Of a stretch of 25,512 bases of DNA, positions 13,592 to 20,854 are shown piece after piece. Both the position numbers and the translations under genes were made by a program. Below the pieces are notes generated by a model. That model was given only the letters and a program-made list of their open reading frames with translations. It made no database searches and had not been told where the DNA came from. The DNA comes from a virus. The stretch lies in IMG/VR virus record IMGVR_UViG_3300020152_000054, positions 1 through 25,512 of that record; one strand, 5' to 3'. Position 1 is the first letter of the stretch. The number at the start of each line of letters is the position of its first letter.

Positions 13592-14170
13592 ATGCCAATA
13601 GGCGACCTGTTCGCCCCAGCATTGCGCTTCGTGTTTGAGCACGAGGGCGGCCTCTCCAATGATCCCGCCGACCCTGGTGGCACGACGCGGTGGGGCATTT
13701 CCCTGCGCTGGCTGATCAAGGCTGGGGAACTCGACCTCGACCATGATGGCCTGATGGACGGCGACATCGACGGCGATGGGGACATCGATGCCGACGACAT
13801 CCGCGCCATGCCGCGCGAGCGCGCCGCCACCCTGTACCGGCAGCACTGGTGGGACAAGGGCGGGTACGACCGCATCGCCGATCCGGTGGTTGCCGTCAAG
13901 ACCTTCGACTTCGCCGTCAACATGGGCTTCAGCCCCGCGCATCGCTGCCTTCAGCGGGCTGCCCGCGCCTGCCGCTACGTGATCAACGACGACGGCGTGA
14001 TCGGCGAGCAGACGTTGGGCGCTGTCAACGCCATCAACGGTGCGGTGCTTGCCGCCGCGCTGAAGAGCGAAGCCGCCGGCTTCTACCGCGGCCTTGTGGT
14101 CGCTCGGCCTGCCCTCGCGAGGTTTGAGAAGGGCTGGCTCAACCGTGCCTACAGCCATCCGCAACTGTGA
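13592..14170 (+). CDS. GH108-type endolysin with EF-hand-like insert
   Basis: A 192-aa muramidase of the glycoside hydrolase 108 / PG_binding_3 type. The catalytic motif is E18-G-G in EHEGGLSNDPADPGGTTRWG (16-35); the downstream part HWWDKGGYDRIADPVVAVKT and NDDGVIGEQTLGAVN is the peptidoglycan-binding portion. Residues 48-69 (LDLDHDGLMDGDIDGDGDID region) are Asp/Gly repeats like a calcium-binding EF-hand/dockerin loop, which is seen in some relatives. It degrades the cell wall at lysis. There is no signal peptide, so export needs the adjacent holin. Start ATG 13592 follows AGGA. Confidence 0.9.
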   Translation: MPIGDLFAPALRFVFEHEGGLSNDPADPGGTTRWGISLRWLIKAGELDLDHDGLMDGDIDGDGDIDADDIRAMPRERAATLYRQHWWDKGGYDRIADPVVAVKTFDFAVNMGFSPAHRCLQRAARACRYVINDDGVIGEQTLGAVNAINGAVLAAALKSEAAGFYRGLVVARPALARFEKGWLNRAYSHPQL

Positions 14171-14180
14171 GGTGACCGCC

Positions 14181-14957
14181 TTGGAGACCTTGTTCCTGCT
14201 CTCGCCCTATGGCATCGCCGCCGCCTTCGCGCTGGTGGCGTCGCTCGCCTTCATGACGGCCGGCTTCATCCTGCTGTACCGTCCGGGCGCCGGCACGCGC
14301 ACCGCCGTCGGGTGGGCGTGCATCACGGCCGCCGGCGTCCTGTTCGGCCTCGGCCTGTTCGCCTCGACCCACGCCGACAACCTGCTCTGGCTGCGCAACC
14401 TGCTCATCCTCGCCAAGGTCGCCGTCTGTACGGCCCTGCTCGTGCTGCTCGTCCGACGCAAGGCGGGCCGCGCCGCGCTGGCCGTGGCCGGGTGCGGCAT
14501 CGCGTTCATGCTCGGGCCGGGCGTGGCGCTCGCGGCCGACGGCACGTCGGTGGACCTTCGGCCGCTTACGGACGTCCTGATCGGCGGCGCGGCGACCATC
14601 CTGTCCGGCATCATCACCATCGGCGCCCTGTGGCTACGCCATTACCTGAAGGTGCGCCTGGGCATCGAGCTGGACGCCAGCACCCGCGACTACGTGCGGG
14701 ACGCCGCCGATCGCGCTGTCGATCTCCTGAAGGCTCGACTGGAGCGCCATGCCGGAAAGTCCAGCCTGACGGTGGACGTGCACAACGCGCTGGTGGCAGA
14801 CGCGGTGGACATGCTGGCTGAGCAGGTGCCGGACGGTCTGACCCGCCTCGGCCTCACCTCCGACAACATCCGGCAGATGCTGCTGACGCGCCTTGCCGCC
14901 CGCGGCTTCCTGCCGCCCGACGATGCCGCGCCGGCCGGCGCCGGCTTATCCCACTGA
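14181..14957 (+). CDS. Holin-like membrane protein
   Basis: A 258-aa protein read from TTG 14181, which has GAGGTGA at good spacing; GTG 14172 is an alternative. About four hydrophobic helices are visible: residues ~8-32, ~42-60, ~70-90 and ~95-118, then another near 130-155 (VLIGGAATILSGIITIGALW). The C-terminal ~100 residues (LRHYLKVRLGIELDASTRDY ... VADAVDMLAEQVPDGLTRLG) look like the cytoplasmic part of LL-H-type phage holins. Directly follows the endolysin gene, which supports the holin role. It is longer than most holins; the N-terminal helices may be a fused extra module. Confidence 0.7.
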   Translation: METLFLLSPYGIAAAFALVASLAFMTAGFILLYRPGAGTRTAVGWACITAAGVLFGLGLFASTHADNLLWLRNLLILAKVAVCTALLVLLVRRKAGRAALAVAGCGIAFMLGPGVALAADGTSVDLRPLTDVLIGGAATILSGIITIGALWLRHYLKVRLGIELDASTRDYVRDAADRAVDLLKARLERHAGKSSLTVDVHNALVADAVDMLAEQVPDGLTRLGLTSDNIRQMLLTRLAARGFLPPDDAAPAGAGLSH

Positions 14958-14973
14958 CCGGCCGGAGGGCGCC

Positions 14974-15276
14974 ATGGGCGAACTCGCCAAGTGGGGTTGG
15001 GCCATCGCCCTCCTGTTCAACCTGCTCCTCGGCTGGGCGATCTGGTCGCTGCGCAACGGCTTCGTGCCGCGCACCGAGTTCCAGGAACTCACCACCAAGG
15101 TCGCGCTGATCGAGAACGACCTGAAGCACCTGCCGACCCAGGACGATTTCGCCCAGCTGCGCGAAGGCATGTCCAAGCTCCAGGCCCAGGGCGACACAGG
15201 GGCCAAGGCGCTCGACCGCATGGCGCAGAGCGTGTCGCGCATCGAGGACTACCTGCTGAAGGCCAAGACCGCATGA
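14974..15276 (+). CDS. DUF2730-like membrane-anchored coiled-coil protein
   Basis: A 100-aa protein with one N-terminal membrane helix (residues 5-26, AKWGWAIALLFNLLLGWAIW), then a polar coiled coil (EFQELTTKVALIENDLKHLP ... LDRMAQSVSRIEDYLLKAKT). This is the layout of the DUF2730 family found after the lysis genes in Mu-like phages. It may be an inner-membrane spanin-like component, but no outer partner is seen. GGAGGG lies upstream of the ATG. Confidence 0.8.
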   Translation: MGELAKWGWAIALLFNLLLGWAIWSLRNGFVPRTEFQELTTKVALIENDLKHLPTQDDFAQLREGMSKLQAQGDTGAKALDRMAQSVSRIEDYLLKAKTA

Positions 15277-15569
15277 GCTTCAAGGATCACCTGACCGAGG
15301 ATCTGCGCCTGTGCCTCCTGCGCGTGCTCGCGGAGGCGCCGGGCGCCAAGGCCAACACCTCGATCCTCCAGGACGTCGTCAACGCGCTCGGCCACCATGC
15401 GACCCGCGAGCAGGTGGTGCAGGCGGTGAACTACCTCGAAGGCCTCCAGGCCGTGGCCACCGGGCAGGTCGGTTCCGTCCTGGTGGTGACCCTGCGCGCC
15501 AACGGCGAGAACCACCTGAAGCGCCTCGGCGCACCGCTGCCGGGCGTCAAGCTGCCCAGCCTGGGCTGA
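15273..15569 (+). CDS. Small winged-helix phage protein (VpaChn25_0724-like)
   Basis: A 98-aa protein: MSFKDHLTEDLRLCLLRVLA, then ANTSILQDVVNALGHHATRE, QVVQAVNYLEGLQAV and a short beta wing (GSVLVVTLRANGENHLKRLG). The order helix-helix-recognition helix-wing and the end GVKLPSLG match a small family in Mu-like phages placed just before the small terminase (Mu gp26 position). Role unknown, possibly DNA binding in packaging. Overlaps the DUF2730 gene by 4 nt. Confidence 0.8.
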   Translation: MSFKDHLTEDLRLCLLRVLAEAPGAKANTSILQDVVNALGHHATREQVVQAVNYLEGLQAVATGQVGSVLVVTLRANGENHLKRLGAPLPGVKLPSLG

Positions 15570-15573
15570 CGCC

Positions 15574-16113
15574 ATGCCGCGCCCGTCCTCCATCGACCAG
15601 CTCGCCCCGGAGATCCGGGAGGAGATCGGCCGCCTGCGCGACCGCGGCCGGACCCTCGACGAGATCCTGGACCATCTGCGCAAACTGGACGTGGACGTCT
15701 CCCGCTCCGCCCTCGGCCGGCACGTCAAGAAGATCGAGGAGATCGGCGCCCAGCTGCGCGAGAGCCGCGAGGTCGCCGAGGCACTGGTGCGCCAGCTCGG
15801 CGACACGCCGGACAGCGGCGTCGCCCGCCTCAACATCGAGCTGGGTCACACCCTGATCATGCGCCTGCTCGCCGGCAAGGACGGCGGGCCGGTGGAACTG
15901 GGGCCTGAGGAGGTGATGTTCGTCACCTCGGCGATCCAGAAGCTGACATCCGCGCGGAAGACCGACGCCGACCTGATCCTGAAGCTCCAGACCGAGGCGG
16001 ACAGGAAGGCGATCACCGCCATGGAGGCGGCCGGCAAAAAGCGCGGCCTGTCGGCCGCCGACGTTGCGTCGCTGAAGGAGACCTTCCTCGGCATCCGCAA
16101 GGCGGCGGCATGA
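15574..16113 (+). CDS. Small terminase subunit, DUF3486 (Mu gp27-like)
   Basis: A 179-aa protein beginning MPRPSSIDQLAPEIREEIGR. The N-terminal 55 residues are a helix-turn-helix (DEILDHLRKLDVDVSRSALG, RHVKKIEEIG), followed by long helices and KRGLSAADVASLKETFLGIR at the end. This matches DUF3486, the Mu gp27 small terminase, which recognises phage DNA for headful packaging. It is placed just before the large terminase with one small gene between. Confidence 0.92.
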   Translation: MPRPSSIDQLAPEIREEIGRLRDRGRTLDEILDHLRKLDVDVSRSALGRHVKKIEEIGAQLRESREVAEALVRQLGDTPDSGVARLNIELGHTLIMRLLAGKDGGPVELGPEEVMFVTSAIQKLTSARKTDADLILKLQTEADRKAITAMEAAGKKRGLSAADVASLKETFLGIRKAAA

Positions 16114-16418
16114 AGATCGTCGGGCCTCGCACCCTGCTGCTTCACCCAGCCGCGCGGTTCGGCTGGCGTGACGCCTTGCGCGGGCGTCCCTTCGAGTACG
16201 ACTTCCGGCTGCCTGACTTGGACCCGTCTGAGTGTTCCATGGCCTACGAGCTGGTGCGCCAGCTCGCCGGCGTTGCCGTCAAGGAAGGCGTCGATCCCGG
16301 CTTCTACCCCGAAGGTGAACCCAGCAAGGCGCTCGTCGCTCTCGTGCGGCGCGAGCTGGAGTGGGGCAGCGACGAGAGGACGGGCAATCTTGAGGGTGTG
16401 ACCAGGAGGGCGGCATGA
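16110..16418 (+). CDS. Small hypothetical protein between terminase genes
   Basis: A 102-aa product starting MKIVGPRTLLLHPAARFGWR. It has an aromatic middle (FEYDFRLPDLDPSECSMAYE) and helical C-terminal half (LVRQLAGVAVKEGVDPGFYP, LVALVRRELEWGSDERTG). No family recognised. Overlaps both terminase genes by 4 nt, so it is co-translated; Mu has no gene here. Lower third-position bias (CTCGCACC, TCTGAGTGT) hints that it is an insertion. Confidence 0.6.
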   Translation: MKIVGPRTLLLHPAARFGWRDALRGRPFEYDFRLPDLDPSECSMAYELVRQLAGVAVKEGVDPGFYPEGEPSKALVALVRRELEWGSDERTGNLEGVTRRAA

Positions 16419-18016
16419 CCGCCGCCGCGCTCGCCGCCCACGGCCTGCCGAAGGGCGGGCCGGCCGACCAGCTCGACGGCCTAGCCCGTGTCGAGCTGCT
16501 GCTCGGCTACCAGCAGCAGCTCCTGCACACGGCATCCCAGCACGCGCTGCTGGTGGCGGAGAAGTCCCGCCGCATCGGCTACACCTGGGCCGCCGCCGCG
16601 CTGGCGGTGCTGACGGCCGGCGCCGAGAAGAAGGCCGGCGGCATGGATGCCCTGTACCTCGGCCCGTCGCTCGACATGGCGCGCGAGTTCATCGACACCT
16701 GCGCCCAGTGGGCGCGGCTGTTCGGGCAGGCGTGCGAGGCCGTCGGCGAGGTGGAGCTGTTCGACGACGACGCGGACAAGGCGATCAAGGCGTACCGCAT
16801 CACCTTCGCCTCGGGCTTCGAGATCCTGGCGCTCACCAGCCGCCCGCGCTCGCTGCGCGGCCGGCAGGGGCTGGTGATCATCGACGAGGCTGCCTTCCAC
16901 GACGACCTGGACGAAGTGCTGAAGGCGGCGCTGGCGCTGCTGATGTGGGGCGGCAAGGTGCTGGTCATCAGCACCCACGACGGCGACCAGAACCCGTTCA
17001 ACCTGCTGATCCAGGACATCCACGCGGGCAAGCGCGGCGGCGGCGTGATCCGGGTGACGATCGAGGACGCGCTGCGCGACGGCCTGTACCGGCGCATCTG
17101 CTTCGTCACCGGCAAGGAGTGGACGCCGGAGGGCGAGGCCGCCTGGCTGAAGTCCATCCTCGACGCCTACGGCGACGCCGCGAAGGAGGAGCTGTACTGC
17201 ATCCCGCGCGCCGGCGGCGGCCGGTGGCTGCCGCGCTCGGCCTTCGAGGCGTGCGGCAGCCGCAGCGTTCCGGTGCTGCGCTGGACGGCGCCGGAGAACT
17301 ACCTGGCCGAGCCCGACCACCTCCGCGCCGCCGACATGGCGGATTGGTGCGAGCAGCACCTGAAGCCGCTGCTGACGGCCCTGGACCGCAACCTGCTGTC
17401 CGCCTTCGGCATGGACTACGCCATGGAGAGCGACCTGTCGGTGATCTGGGTCGGGCAGGTGCTGCCGGACCTGACCCGCCGCACCGCCTTCGTGGTCGAG
17501 CTGCGCCAGTGCCCCTTCGACCAGCAGCGCCAGATCGTCAACCACGTGCTCGACCGGCTGCCGCGCTGGCAGAAGGCGGTGCTCGACGCCGGCGGCAACG
17601 GCGCCGCGCTCGCCCAGGTCACGCAGACCAAGTTCGGCGTGGAACGGGTCGAGGCGCTGAAGCTCTCCCTCGACTGGTACCGGCTCAACATGCCGAAGGT
17701 GAAGAGCGCCATCGAGGGGCAGAGCTTCGTCCTCCCGGCCGACGCCGACGTCGTCGCCGATTTCTGCCTGGTGCAGCTGGAGGGCGGCGTCGCCAAGGTG
17801 CCGCACAACGCCCACACCAGGGGCACGGACGGCAAGCCCCGGCACGGCGACGCGGCCATCGCGGCGGCGCTCTTCTACTACGCCAGCCTGGCCGACGAGG
17901 AGCGGTACGAGTACCAGCCCGCCGGCGTGCCGCGCCACGACGGCGCCGGCGCCGATCCGGCCTACGCCCACGACGACGATGACGACGCGCGCCGCTTCGG
18001 CGCCGGAGGATGGTGA
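16415..18016 (+). CDS. Large terminase subunit (Mu gp28-like)
   Basis: A 533-aa packaging motor. The N-terminal ATPase has a Walker A-like KSRRIGYT (50-57), as in Mu gp28-type terminases, and Walker B LVIIDEAA (153-160), followed by VLVISTHDG, a coupling motif. The C-terminal RNase H-like nuclease has its first acidic residue at D334 (GMDYAMESDLS), then DAGGNGAAL and a last Asp at D479 (RHGDAAIA). It cuts and pumps DNA into the prohead. The stop shares one base with the next start (TGATG). Confidence 0.95.
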   Translation: MTAAALAAHGLPKGGPADQLDGLARVELLLGYQQQLLHTASQHALLVAEKSRRIGYTWAAAALAVLTAGAEKKAGGMDALYLGPSLDMAREFIDTCAQWARLFGQACEAVGEVELFDDDADKAIKAYRITFASGFEILALTSRPRSLRGRQGLVIIDEAAFHDDLDEVLKAALALLMWGGKVLVISTHDGDQNPFNLLIQDIHAGKRGGGVIRVTIEDALRDGLYRRICFVTGKEWTPEGEAAWLKSILDAYGDAAKEELYCIPRAGGGRWLPRSAFEACGSRSVPVLRWTAPENYLAEPDHLRAADMADWCEQHLKPLLTALDRNLLSAFGMDYAMESDLSVIWVGQVLPDLTRRTAFVVELRQCPFDQQRQIVNHVLDRLPRWQKAVLDAGGNGAALAQVTQTKFGVERVEALKLSLDWYRLNMPKVKSAIEGQSFVLPADADVVADFCLVQLEGGVAKVPHNAHTRGTDGKPRHGDAAIAAALFYYASLADEERYEYQPAGVPRHDGAGADPAYAHDDDDDARRFGAGGW

Positions 18017-18210
18017 TGGACCTTGCGAAGCTTCTGGCCACTTGGCGGCGCGGCCTGCTCCAGCGCCTGTCCGACAACCACCCGCTGATCGGCTTCGAGG
18101 GGATCGCCTTCGCCATCGCCGCCGTGCTGGCACTCGCCGTGGCCGTACTGTGGGATGCGGTGCTGTTTCCGGTGAAGCTGGCCCGGCGCTGCCGGAAGGC
18201 TGGTCGCTAA
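18016..18210 (+). CDS. Small single-helix membrane protein between terminase and portal
   Basis: A 64-aa protein MDLAKLLATWRRGLLQRLSD... with one hydrophobic segment (residues ~28-50, GIAFAIAAVLALAVAVLWDA) and a basic tail (KLARRCRKAGR). GGAGG six bases before ATG 18016. No family recognised; it is coupled to both neighbours by stop/start overlaps. A membrane protein in this place is unusual for Mu-like head modules. Confidence 0.6.
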   Translation: MDLAKLLATWRRGLLQRLSDNHPLIGFEGIAFAIAAVLALAVAVLWDAVLFPVKLARRCRKAGR

Positions 18211-19805
18211 TGCCCGCGATCCGCACGACCTCCCCGATCCTCGACCCGGTGACCGGCAAGCCGATCGAGCGCACCATCCTGACCGAGGAGATCTCCGGCC
18301 CGACGCTCACCGGTGTCCGCCAGATCTTCGCCGAGCACCCGTCGGAAGGGCTCACCCCCCGCCGCCTCGGCGGCATCCTGCGCGAGGCCGAGCAGGGCGC
18401 GGCCGACGCCTACCTGGCGCTGGCCGAGGACGTGGAGGAGAAGTTCATCCACTACCGCTCGGTGCTCGGCACCCGGCGCTTGGCCGTGTCGCAGCTGCCG
18501 ATCACCGTGGAGGCGGCCAGCGACGACGCGCTGGACGTCCAGGCCGCCGACCTGGTGCGCGAGGTGCTGAACGGCGACGAGGTGGACAGCGTCCTCTTCG
18601 ATATCCTGGACGGCCTGGGCAAGGGCTTCAGCGTGTCGGAGATCGTCTGGGAGACCTCGGCCCGCGACTGGCGGCCGGCGCGCGTCGAATGGCGCGACCC
18701 GCGCTGGTTCCAGTTCGACCGGATCGACGGCCGCACCCTGCGGCTGAAGGACGCCGGCCATCCCCAGGGGCGCGACCTGGAGCCGTTCAAGTACATCGTG
18801 CACCGGCCGAAGACCAAGTCGGGCCTGCCCATCCGCGGCGGCCTGGCGCGGCCGGCCTGCTGGGCGTGGATCTTCACCAGCTTCGGCACCAAGGACTGGC
18901 TGTCCTTCATCGAGACCTACGGCCAGCCGATCCGCGTGGGCCGCTACGGCCCCGGCGCGTCGAAGGAGGACATCGCCACGCTGATGCGGGCGGTGCGCAA
19001 TATCGCCGCCGACGCCGCCGCCGTGATCCCCCAGTCGATGGGGCTGGAGTTCATCCGCGCCGAGGGCGCGTCGGCGAACGCCGACATGTTCAAGCAGCTG
19101 CTGGAGTTCTTCGAGCGCCAGACCTCCAAGCTGGTGCTGGGTCAGACCACCACCACCGACGCCGTGTCCGGCGGCCACGCCGTGTCCCAGGAGCACCGCC
19201 AGGTGCAGGAGGACATCGAACGCGCCGACGGCCGCCAGCTCGCCGCCACGCTGCGCCGCGACCTCGCCGAACCGGTGGTGCGGCTGAACCTCGGCCCCAC
19301 TGCCCGCTCCCCCATCATCCGCATCGGCCGGCCGAAGGCGACCGACCTGAAGGTGTTGGTCGAAGCCGTCGCCAAGCTCGGCCCCCAGGGCCTGCGCGTC
19401 AGCGCCAGCGAGCTGCGCGACAAGCTGGGCTTCTCCGATCCGGACAAGGACGAGGAAGTGATCGGCGGCCAAGCCGCTCCCGCGACGGATGGTCTGACGA
19501 AGGACGGCCCACCGGCGACGGCCGGCGCCAAGGCGCTGGCGGCCGAGCAGGCGGCCGGCCCCGACGAAATGGACCGTCTGGTCGACTCCATGTTGGCCGA
19601 CTTCGCCGAGCTGACGGTGCCGGCGGTGGAGGCGGTGATCGCGGCGGCCAAGGACGCCACCGGGCCGGAGGACTTCCTCGCCCGTCTGGCCGGTCTCGCC
19701 GGCAGCCAGGACATGGCGGCGCTCCAGCAGGCCCTGGCGCAGGGCCAGTTCATGGGCCGCATCGCGGCGCGGGTGGGTGCGGCGGGAACAGGCAATGCCT
19801 CATGA
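18210..19805 (+). CDS. Portal protein, DUF935 (Mu gp29-like)
   Basis: A 531-aa protein of the Mu gp29 / DUF935 portal family. Family-like stretches: GILREAEQGAADAYLALAED, FIHYRSVLGTRRLAVSQLPI, GLGKGFSVSEIVWE, ACWAWIFTSFGTKDWLSFIE, YGQPIRVGRYGPGAS, and KLVLGQTTTTDAVSGGHAVS. The portal is the ring at the unique capsid vertex through which DNA enters. The last ~110 residues, Ala-rich and acidic, extend the family core. The start overlaps the previous stop (TAATG). Confidence 0.95.
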   Translation: MPAIRTTSPILDPVTGKPIERTILTEEISGPTLTGVRQIFAEHPSEGLTPRRLGGILREAEQGAADAYLALAEDVEEKFIHYRSVLGTRRLAVSQLPITVEAASDDALDVQAADLVREVLNGDEVDSVLFDILDGLGKGFSVSEIVWETSARDWRPARVEWRDPRWFQFDRIDGRTLRLKDAGHPQGRDLEPFKYIVHRPKTKSGLPIRGGLARPACWAWIFTSFGTKDWLSFIETYGQPIRVGRYGPGASKEDIATLMRAVRNIAADAAAVIPQSMGLEFIRAEGASANADMFKQLLEFFERQTSKLVLGQTTTTDAVSGGHAVSQEHRQVQEDIERADGRQLAATLRRDLAEPVVRLNLGPTARSPIIRIGRPKATDLKVLVEAVAKLGPQGLRVSASELRDKLGFSDPDKDEEVIGGQAAPATDGLTKDGPPATAGAKALAAEQAAGPDEMDRLVDSMLADFAELTVPAVEAVIAAAKDATGPEDFLARLAGLAGSQDMAALQQALAQGQFMGRIAARVGAAGTGNAS

Positions 19806-20841
19806 CATGGCTGTACGTCCCGCCCCACCTCTGCGAGGGCTTGCCCTGTGCGCCGGCGCCGGCGGGCTCGAACTGGCCCTCCACATCGCTGTGCCCGGCT
19901 ATCGCACTGTGTGTTACGTCGAGCGCGAAGCCTATGCTGCGGCCGCTCTCGTGGCGCGGATGGAAGATGCGTCCCTGGATCCGGCTCCTGTCTGGGACGA
20001 TCTTGCCACCTTCGACGGCCGACGCTGGCGTGGAGCGGTGGATATCGTCTCTGCGGGATATCCCTGCCAGCCCTTCAGCCAAGCCGGCCGGCGCCTCGGC
20101 ACCGCCGACCCGCGGCATCTGTGGCCCCACGTCCGGCGCATCATCGTCCAGTCCCGTCCTCGGCTCGTCTTCCTCGAAAACGTGCCCGCCCATCTCACGC
20201 TGGGGTATCCCCTCGTGCGCGGCCAACTACAAGCACTGGGTTTCCGAGTTGCGCAAGGGCTCTACAGCGCGGAGGAAGTCGGCGCGAGCCAGCGCCGCGA
20301 GCGCCTGTTCATCCTGGCCCACTGCGACGGCAATCTGCGGCAACGGCAACGACTACACGCGGGACCGCGGGATGAAGGGCAGCGAGCGCCTTTCGTTGGC
20401 GGGCATGGCGCGGTATTGGCCAACGGCGGAGGCGGCGAACGCCAAGTCGGGAGCCCAGATCAGGGACGGGCGGCGTGGCCTGTCCCTGGTGACGGTGTCG
20501 AAGCTCTGGCCGGCCGCTCTGGAACGGGACTGGAAGGCGCCGCCGCTGACGCCGACTGCGCAGCGCCGCACCGATGCCCCGAAGGCCGGGGACCATCTGG
20601 CGAGCTTCGCGGTGCACTCCTGGCCGGGGGAGGACTGCCTCTCTTCCCTCCTGGACCTTCTGACCACGGTGCCTGGGTGGACATCCTCCGCCGAGACCCG
20701 TCGCTTGTCCCCGCGGTTCGTAGAGCATTTGCAGGGGTGGCCCATCGGGTGGACCGACTGCGGCTCGGCGGTAACGGGGTTTGCTCTCTGGCTGGCGCGC
20801 GCGCGTTCTGCGCTCTGGCTGCTGAACTCGGCATCGGCTGA
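19795..20841 (+). CDS. Cytosine-5 DNA methyltransferase
   Basis: A 348-aa enzyme with the C5-methyltransferase motifs in order: I, LCAGAGGLELAL (18-29); II, VCYVERE; IV, GYPCQPFSQAG with catalytic C91; VI, FLENV (126-130); VIII, QRRERLF (166-172); X, LRLGGNGV (322-329). Residues ~175-290 are the target-recognition region, Gly/Ala-rich and poorly conserved. Start 19795 is chosen for the GGGA upstream; ATG 19807 is possible. It overlaps the portal gene end. No cognate endonuclease is seen, so it is an orphan phage enzyme, probably anti-restriction. From about 20372 the same DNA also carries a good +1 frame. Confidence 0.9.
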   Translation: MPHDMAVRPAPPLRGLALCAGAGGLELALHIAVPGYRTVCYVEREAYAAAALVARMEDASLDPAPVWDDLATFDGRRWRGAVDIVSAGYPCQPFSQAGRRLGTADPRHLWPHVRRIIVQSRPRLVFLENVPAHLTLGYPLVRGQLQALGFRVAQGLYSAEEVGASQRRERLFILAHCDGNLRQRQRLHAGPRDEGQRAPFVGGHGAVLANGGGGERQVGSPDQGRAAWPVPGDGVEALAGRSGTGLEGAAADADCAAPHRCPEGRGPSGELRGALLAGGGLPLFPPGPSDHGAWVDILRRDPSLVPAVRRAFAGVAHRVDRLRLGGNGVCSLAGARAFCALAAELGIG

Positions 20842-20854
20842 GGTCCATGGCTGA
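20372..20854 (+). CDS. Overlapping +1-frame ORF inside the C5-methyltransferase gene
   Basis: A 160-aa frame starting MKGSERLSLAGMARYWPTAE. It overlaps the methyltransferase in another reading frame and ends 13 bases after it. Its codons end in G or C more often than those of the methyltransferase frame over the same DNA. The product has W-P-T-A and RDWKAP elements and ends LSPRFVEHLQGWPIGWTDCG with a VTGFALWLARARSALW helix; L-x-P-R-F-V-E-x-L-x-G-W-P-x-G-W-T-D is a phrase I know from the C-termini of phage-type cytosine methyltransferases. Either two proteins are made from one DNA stretch, or a frameshift can join the upstream catalytic part to this tail. The start codon is uncertain. Confidence 0.5.
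   Translation: MKGSERLSLAGMARYWPTAEAANAKSGAQIRDGRRGLSLVTVSKLWPAALERDWKAPPLTPTAQRRTDAPKAGDHLASFAVHSWPGEDCLSSLLDLLTTVPGWTSSAETRRLSPRFVEHLQGWPIGWTDCGSAVTGFALWLARARSALWLLNSASAEVHG

Noticed and set aside
12574-13923. 449-aa minus-strand open frame across gemA, mor and the lysin
   Set aside because: Runs antisense to three well-recognised genes and through hairpins; Arg/Ser/Pro-rich shadow composition.
16481-18376. Long 631-aa minus-strand open frame
   Set aside because: Antisense shadow of the large terminase and portal start; no domain, no ribosome binding site of note.
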